Assembly: GCA_026874595.1 (NCBI GenBank)
Contig: CM049310.1
Span: 35,403,558-35,467,557 of the forward strand
Direction of reading: 5' to 3'
Length of the DNA stretch: 64,000 bases
Origin: Sipunculus nudus
Lineage: Eukaryota > Annelida > Sipuncula > Golfingiida > Sipunculidae
Every line of letters begins with the position of its first letter. The first letter of the stretch is position 1. The notes beneath the pieces are model-generated. The model searched no databases and had not been told where the DNA came from. It saw nothing but the letters and a program-made list of their open reading frames with translations. Made by a program: the position numbers and the translations under genes. Shown here piece by piece: positions 63,101 through 64,000 of this stretch.

Positions 63101-63670
63101 TGCGAGATTTATAAAAGGTATATTTCTTTTGCAGGTGGTCAGACAAGTAAGTATAGTCAGCCATATACTATTATTCTTGAACTTTATTAACTCACTTACT
63201 TCTACATCTTTGCCTCAGGCGGATAGACTCGAAAGTGAATTTTTATTCTGAAATGTCAAGGTAAACCTTGTAATTTATCATTTCAGCCAAGCATCTTAAT
63301 ATAAAATGCTTTATTTTCTAATAAATATGTAAAATCCCAGAATGAACCTATTGATAATCAATAAGAAATAAACAGGTCATAAAACCTTCTTGGTGAACAC
63401 TTTTCAAAATACTTTGCTCACTTTTATTTCACGTGCCACGTACCAATGACTAGACAGCATTCTACCTATCGTGAAAATTGTCCTTTGTATGACATATACA
63501 GCAAATTCAGATTCCAGCAACTTGCATTATGAAAATAATAACATTTCATATTTGTATGCCAGATCCTTGTTACCCTAACCCTTGCCAAAACGGTGGCCAG
63601 TGTGCCATCAACGGTGGCACCTACTCATGCCAGTGTAAACAAGGCTACGGCGGGCAGAACTGTCAGAACA
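40009..63670 (+). CDS. secreted VWA/EGF multidomain matrix-type protein, 27 coding exons, 3' end beyond window
   Basis: Coding exons: 40009-40114, 40608-41047, 42540-42666, 43258-43371, 46268-46366, 46920-47228, 47879-48040, 48327-48446, 49599-49709, 50730-50747, 52344-52901, 53786-53905, 54205-54219, 55091-55651, 56565-56675, 57012-57023, 57795-57902, 58673-58780, 59094-59105, 59632-59739, 60107-60214, 60775-60783, 61580-61687, 62019-62126, 62402-62509, 63135-63146, 63563-63670. Joined, they give 3,880 nt open in one frame (1,293 residues). Layout: signal peptide, four VWA domains interleaved with EGF modules, then an EGF tail of at least nine (13 EGFs in all), with six microexon linkers. 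Each VWA is flanked by Cys as in matrilins and collagen VI. Such proteins act outside the cell as adhesive or scaffold proteins of matrix, shell or byssus; which one applies here is unknown. No stop codon or poly(A) site is in the window. Confidence 0.9.
40608..41047 (+). CDS. coding exon 2: VWA1 N-terminal part, degenerate MIDAS
   Basis: Encodes residues about 36-182. It begins with a flanking Cys ([19 protein letters not shown]). The metal site expected as DxSxS reads DSTKA, and the usual TDG of strand 4 reads TSG ([11 protein letters not shown]), so two ligand positions are altered. The fold otherwise looks intact ([10 protein letters not shown], then [12 protein letters not shown]). The exon ends in phase 0 at AAT|GTAAGT. 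Confidence 0.9.
41110..41800 (+). repeat. dispersed repeat family, copy 4, split by an insertion (intron 2)
   Basis: The left part (AAATCTGCATTTTATGGAATG to GTGGGATGCTC) and the right part (TTTGTGAATATTCCTTGATGA, GATCCGGATCATGT, CACACACA, AACGCATACCCTCC and AGCAGAGGCAAC) are contiguous in other copies but lie about 350 bp apart here, with a SINE-like sequence between. Confidence 0.6.
41200..41520 (-). repeat. tRNA-derived SINE-like insertion in intron 2
   Basis: On the minus strand from about 41517 a tRNA-like head reads GGCTTCTGTCGCTCAGGGAT, then AGAGCACAGGACTC, with a good A-box-like TCGCTCAGGGATAGAGC and a poor B-box-like GTGAGAGTTTTCA. The body continues to about 41200. It interrupts a dispersed repeat. 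It is not a functional tRNA: the acceptor stem and B box do not fit. Confidence 0.45.
41801..42539. other. rest of intron 2
   Basis: Holds a short near-palindromic pair around GGGCTTAC/GTACGTCA (42265-42345, CCCAGTA and TACTGGG). Otherwise nothing recognised. Confidence 0.35.
42540..42666 (+). CDS. coding exon 3: VWA1 C-terminal part
   Basis: Begins [20 protein letters not shown] and ends NAVCGVA, giving the last helix and closing Cys of VWA1. It starts in phase 0 and ends in phase 1, which sets the phase used by every later junction. Confidence 0.9.
42705..43005 (+). repeat. dispersed repeat family, copy 5 (intron 3)
   Basis: Shares AGAAATCTGCATTCCAAGG, CATTCATTTATTCGGTCTAT, GTGCCGGATCGACATCAAAT, TTCATGAATGCGTGATT and a CACACACA tract with copies 3 and 4. 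Confidence 0.6.
43258..43371 (+). CDS. coding exon 4: EGF1
   Basis: One EGF module, [16 protein letters not shown]..., ending [16 protein letters not shown], with six Cys in EGF spacing. It contains C-A-S-N-P-C, which fits the C-x-S-x-P-C consensus for O-glucosylation by POGLUT-type enzymes. Only a partial calcium-binding signature (QDEC) precedes the first Cys. Confidence 0.92.
43945..45300 (+). repeat. tandem array of about 325-bp units in intron 4, four diverged copies
   Basis: The phrase GATTTTTCATTTTCGGGATAT with CCGCTAGGGGRCGCTGCAC recurs at about 43970, 44294 and 44622. In each copy it is followed by GACAATATCTCSGAAACT, TAGCTTAATTTCTTC, CTTTGTGYCRCTTTGTCA and CAGGCCACAGTTTTRC. A fourth, partial and more diverged copy (from about 44935) keeps the CTTTGTGTCACTTCGTCA and CAGGCCACAGTCTACC phrases. 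Confidence 0.8.
45301..46267. other. rest of intron 4
   Basis: A GACCATCAATGGGACCTTGA / AAAGTGGTCGAATTTTCGAG stretch at 46065-46115 looks like part of another dispersed repeat. No exon recognised. Confidence 0.35.
46268..46366 (+). CDS. coding exon 5: VWA2, first part
   Basis: Encodes [18 protein letters not shown] and the first helix. The MIDAS motif DESGS is intact, in contrast to VWA1. Symmetric phase 1-1, 99 nt. Confidence 0.92.
46920..47228 (+). CDS. coding exon 6: VWA2, middle part
   Basis: Encodes strands 2-4, including the MIDAS Thr region ([11 protein letters not shown]) and [11 protein letters not shown] with the conserved TDG Asp. 309 nt, phase 1-1. Confidence 0.92.
47879..48040 (+). 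CDS. coding exon 7: VWA2, last part
   Basis: Encodes [20 protein letters not shown], then [15 protein letters not shown] and the closing GVCKQS. 162 nt, phase 1-1. It completes a Cys-bounded VWA. Confidence 0.92.
48327..48446 (+). CDS. coding exon 8: EGF2
   Basis: [18 protein letters not shown]... ending [14 protein letters not shown]. Six Cys in EGF order. CDSKPC fits the O-glucose consensus. Confidence 0.92.
48784..48840. repeat. (TA)n microsatellite in intron 8
   Basis: A pure TA tract of about 57 bp. Confidence 0.95.
49150..49385. repeat. 34-bp tandem repeat in intron 8, about 6-7 copies
   Basis: Units begin TAGTATGCYRTAAAATCAC and continue TTCTGACAATAGCTA. Copies start near 49159, 49195, 49228, 49263, 49297, 49331 and 49367. 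Confidence 0.85.
49516..49574. repeat. (TA)n microsatellite just before the exon 9 acceptor
   Basis: A pure TA tract of about 59 bp ends 24 nt upstream of exon 9, leaving only a short pyrimidine stretch (CTTGTTATTTTTTTCTGTGTG) before the AG. Confidence 0.95.
49599..49709 (+). CDS. coding exon 9: EGF3
   Basis: [18 protein letters not shown]... ending [17 protein letters not shown] spacing. CASAPC fits the O-glucose consensus. Confidence 0.92.
50730..50747 (+). CDS. coding exon 10: microexon 1 (18 nt)
   Basis: Lies between CCTTGACAG and a perfect GTAAGT donor. In phase 1-1 it encodes GQQPSG, linking EGF3 to VWA3. Five further microexons at 54205, 57012, 59094, 60775 and 63135 encode similar short Gln/Thr linkers, which is the main reason to accept such a small exon. 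Confidence 0.75.
50808..51500. repeat. 35-bp minisatellite in intron 10
   Basis: Tandem units of CCTTTCCTCACGGCACCTCT then TACCAAGAATCCCAT start at 50821, 50856, 50891 and so on. About 14 good copies run to about 51330, followed by diverged copies to about 51500 (with looser remnants to 51650). 35 is not a multiple of 3, but no stop falls in one frame, so an intronic 205-codon frame arises with a 35-residue periodicity. It starts only about 60 bp after microexon 1. Confidence 0.92.
52344..52901 (+). CDS. coding exon 11: VWA3 in a single exon
   Basis: A complete [23 protein letters not shown] with intact [50 protein letters not shown] and a closing GACGN. An additional Cys (LDLC) lies in strand 1 and another in ARTDCFSG; they could pair. 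558 nt, phase 1-1. It is nearly identical to exon 14. Confidence 0.95.
53786..53905 (+). CDS. coding exon 12: EGF4
   Basis: [20 protein letters not shown], then [20 protein letters not shown]. This is the first EGF with the CNPNPC type of N-terminus that dominates the tail; it lacks the O-glucose Ser. Confidence 0.93.
53906..54204. other. intron 12
   Basis: A short intron of 299 bp with no recognisable element. Confidence 0.6.
54205..54219 (+). CDS. coding exon 13: microexon 2 (15 nt)
   Basis: Between TTTTATTTTACAG and GTAAGC. Phase 1-1. It encodes GGQTG, linking EGF4 to VWA4. Confidence 0.75.
55091..55651 (+). CDS. coding exon 14: VWA4 in a single exon
   Basis: The same VWA as exon 11 with about eight residue differences: CSTTLLDLC for [16 protein letters not shown] for [24 protein letters not shown] for [26 protein letters not shown] and TDGKS are intact. 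561 nt, phase 1-1. Confidence 0.95.
56040..56345 (+). repeat. diverged copy of the TTAA-flanked MITE (intron 14)
   Basis: AAAGCCGTTTGCTTACTCCTGTA at 56072 matches the CACCGTTTGTTTACTCCTGTA segment at 34205, and GACCTCTGGTC, GTCTTGTTATTG, CACACGTGGACTTTGTCTAC and CCATAACA at 56270-56345 match 34400-34475 in order and orientation. Confidence 0.5.
56565..56675 (+). CDS. coding exon 15: EGF5
   Basis: [19 protein letters not shown]... ending [20 protein letters not shown] fits the O-glucose consensus, so this module belongs with EGF1-3 rather than with the tail. Confidence 0.92.
57012..57023 (+). CDS. coding exon 16: microexon 3 (12 nt)
   Basis: Between TTCTTTTTTACAG and GTAAGT. With the flanking split codons it reads PVQT, linking EGF5 to EGF6. 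Confidence 0.7.
57645..57690. repeat. (ATT)n microsatellite in intron 16
   Basis: An ATT trinucleotide array of about 32 bp preceded by a T run. Confidence 0.9.
57795..57902 (+). CDS. coding exon 17: EGF6
   Basis: [20 protein letters not shown], then [16 protein letters not shown]. 108 nt, the length of every later EGF exon. The CFxSGTNxFCQC core is shared with EGF10. Confidence 0.93.
58056..58456. mobile_element. non-autonomous hAT element in intron 17
   Basis: The left end is CAGGGGCGTCAATATAGG and the right end in reverse complement is CAGTGGCGTCAATTTTTC. The flanking 8-mers TGCCAAAG (58048-58055) and TGCCCAAG (58457-58464) agree at 7 of 8 positions, fitting a hAT target duplication. The interior holds poly-G and poly-C runs and two TA tracts (58159-58182 and 58280-58310), and no ORF. 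Confidence 0.7.
58673..58780 (+). CDS. coding exon 18: EGF7
   Basis: [20 protein letters not shown], then [16 protein letters not shown]. Most similar to EGF11. Confidence 0.93.
59094..59105 (+). CDS. coding exon 19: microexon 4 (12 nt)
   Basis: A long pyrimidine tract with TTTCTTTTGCAG precedes and GTGAGT follows. It encodes GGQT. Its sequence (GTGGTCAGACCA) differs from microexon 6 at one base. Confidence 0.75.
59632..59739 (+). CDS. coding exon 20: EGF8
   Basis: [20 protein letters not shown], then [16 protein letters not shown]. It groups with EGF12 and EGF13 by the xINGG and QGYxGQNCQ segments. Confidence 0.93.
60107..60214 (+). CDS. coding exon 21: EGF9
   Basis: [20 protein letters not shown], then [17 protein letters not shown] more diverged tail EGF. 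Confidence 0.93.
60775..60783 (+). CDS. coding exon 22: microexon 5 (9 nt)
   Basis: Between CATTTTCTAAATAG and GTAAGT. With the split codons it reads PQT. Nine nucleotides is at the lower limit of known microexons. It is accepted because of position, phase, peptide similarity (PVQT, GGQT) and splice sites, but exon skipping here would also keep the frame. Confidence 0.6.
61580..61687 (+). CDS. coding exon 23: EGF10
   Basis: [20 protein letters not shown], then [16 protein letters not shown]. The usual NGG is NGA here. Closest to EGF6. Confidence 0.93.
62019..62126 (+). CDS. coding exon 24: EGF11
   Basis: [20 protein letters not shown], then [16 protein letters not shown]. Closest to EGF7. 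Confidence 0.93.
62402..62509 (+). CDS. coding exon 25: EGF12
   Basis: [20 protein letters not shown], then [16 protein letters not shown]. Closest to EGF8 and EGF13. Confidence 0.93.
63066..63100. repeat. (TA)n microsatellite in intron 25
   Basis: A pure TA tract ending about 35 bp before microexon 6. Confidence 0.95.
63135..63146 (+). CDS. coding exon 26: microexon 6 (12 nt)
   Basis: Between ATTTCTTTTGCAG and GTAAGT. It encodes GGQT from GTGGTCAGACAA. Both the exon and its acceptor (TTTCTTTTGCAG) match microexon 4 almost exactly. Confidence 0.75.
63563..63670 (+). CDS. coding exon 27: EGF13 (last in window)
   Basis: [20 protein letters not shown], then [16 protein letters not shown], ending at GTAAGG in phase 1. 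The gene must continue to the right because no stop codon has been reached. Confidence 0.92.
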
Positions 63671-64000
63671 GTAAGGATGGTCTCTCTTGGTTAAATTTGG
63701 TTTGTTTCTTGGCACCTATCCACATTTCACATAAAGTTCCGGAATTATATAAAATTTTGATAGTTTGCCCATTTTTCTAGGGATATTCAGTCTCAGTATG
63801 ATATGACTGAATCAGTAAAGCTTGTTAACCTTGTTTGTTAGATAATTCGCTCAATGTTACAGTATATATGGGTATATATAGTAACATATGGGTGTGTGGT
63901 TGTATAATTTTCATTTCTAAGCAGATCTTGACCTGTTTTAATGAATAAAAGAGAATAGTGTTATTATCCTTATTAAATGGTACATTTAAATATTGTTTAT

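Overview
The window looks like nuclear DNA of a lophotrochozoan animal, most likely a mollusc and plausibly a bivalve. The grounds are AT-rich sequence with long TA tracts, GT-AG introns, dense short DNA transposons (hAT, Harbinger), and a secreted VWA/EGF matrix-type gene like those of molluscan shell, byssus and connective tissue. The species cannot be read from the sequence and the clade assignment is an inference.

From 1 to about 39,000 I find no complete protein-coding gene. This part holds mobile and repetitive DNA: several non-autonomous hAT elements (one at 1973-2385 has perfect 8-bp target duplications), tRNA-headed SINE-like repeats, a nested pair of Harbinger elements (19647-23349) carrying a dead transposase, a roughly 2.3-kb satellite of 53-bp units (23450-25740), a solo LTR (28565-29338), a TTAA-flanked MITE (34123-34607), one dispersed repeat family with five copies, and many microsatellites. 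Two possible non-transposon elements are a minus-strand first coding exon with a signal peptide (13424-13538) and a duplicated 89-nt exon-like segment (36742-36830 and 37255-37343).

From about 39,200 to the right edge one plus-strand gene fills the window. A TATA box at 39217 is followed by a probable non-coding leader exon. I then traced 27 coding exons (40009-63670) that stay in one frame for 1,293 codons and continue past the window. The order is signal peptide, furin-type site, VWA1, EGF1, VWA2, EGF2, EGF3, VWA3, EGF4, VWA4, then EGF5 to EGF13. Every junction from the end of exon 3 onward is phase 1, so each EGF exon, each complete VWA unit and each linker exon is a symmetric cassette.

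The most unusual feature is a set of six microexons of 18, 15, 12, 12, 9 and 12 nt. Each sits between domain exons and encodes a tiny Gln/Gly/Pro/Thr linker (GQQPSG, GGQTG, PVQT, GGQT, PQT, GGQT). The VWA3 and VWA4 exons share an identical 308-bp run while their flanking introns look unrelated, pointing to recent exon duplication or gene conversion. The first VWA has lost key MIDAS residues. The introns carry their own tandem repeats and an hAT insertion.
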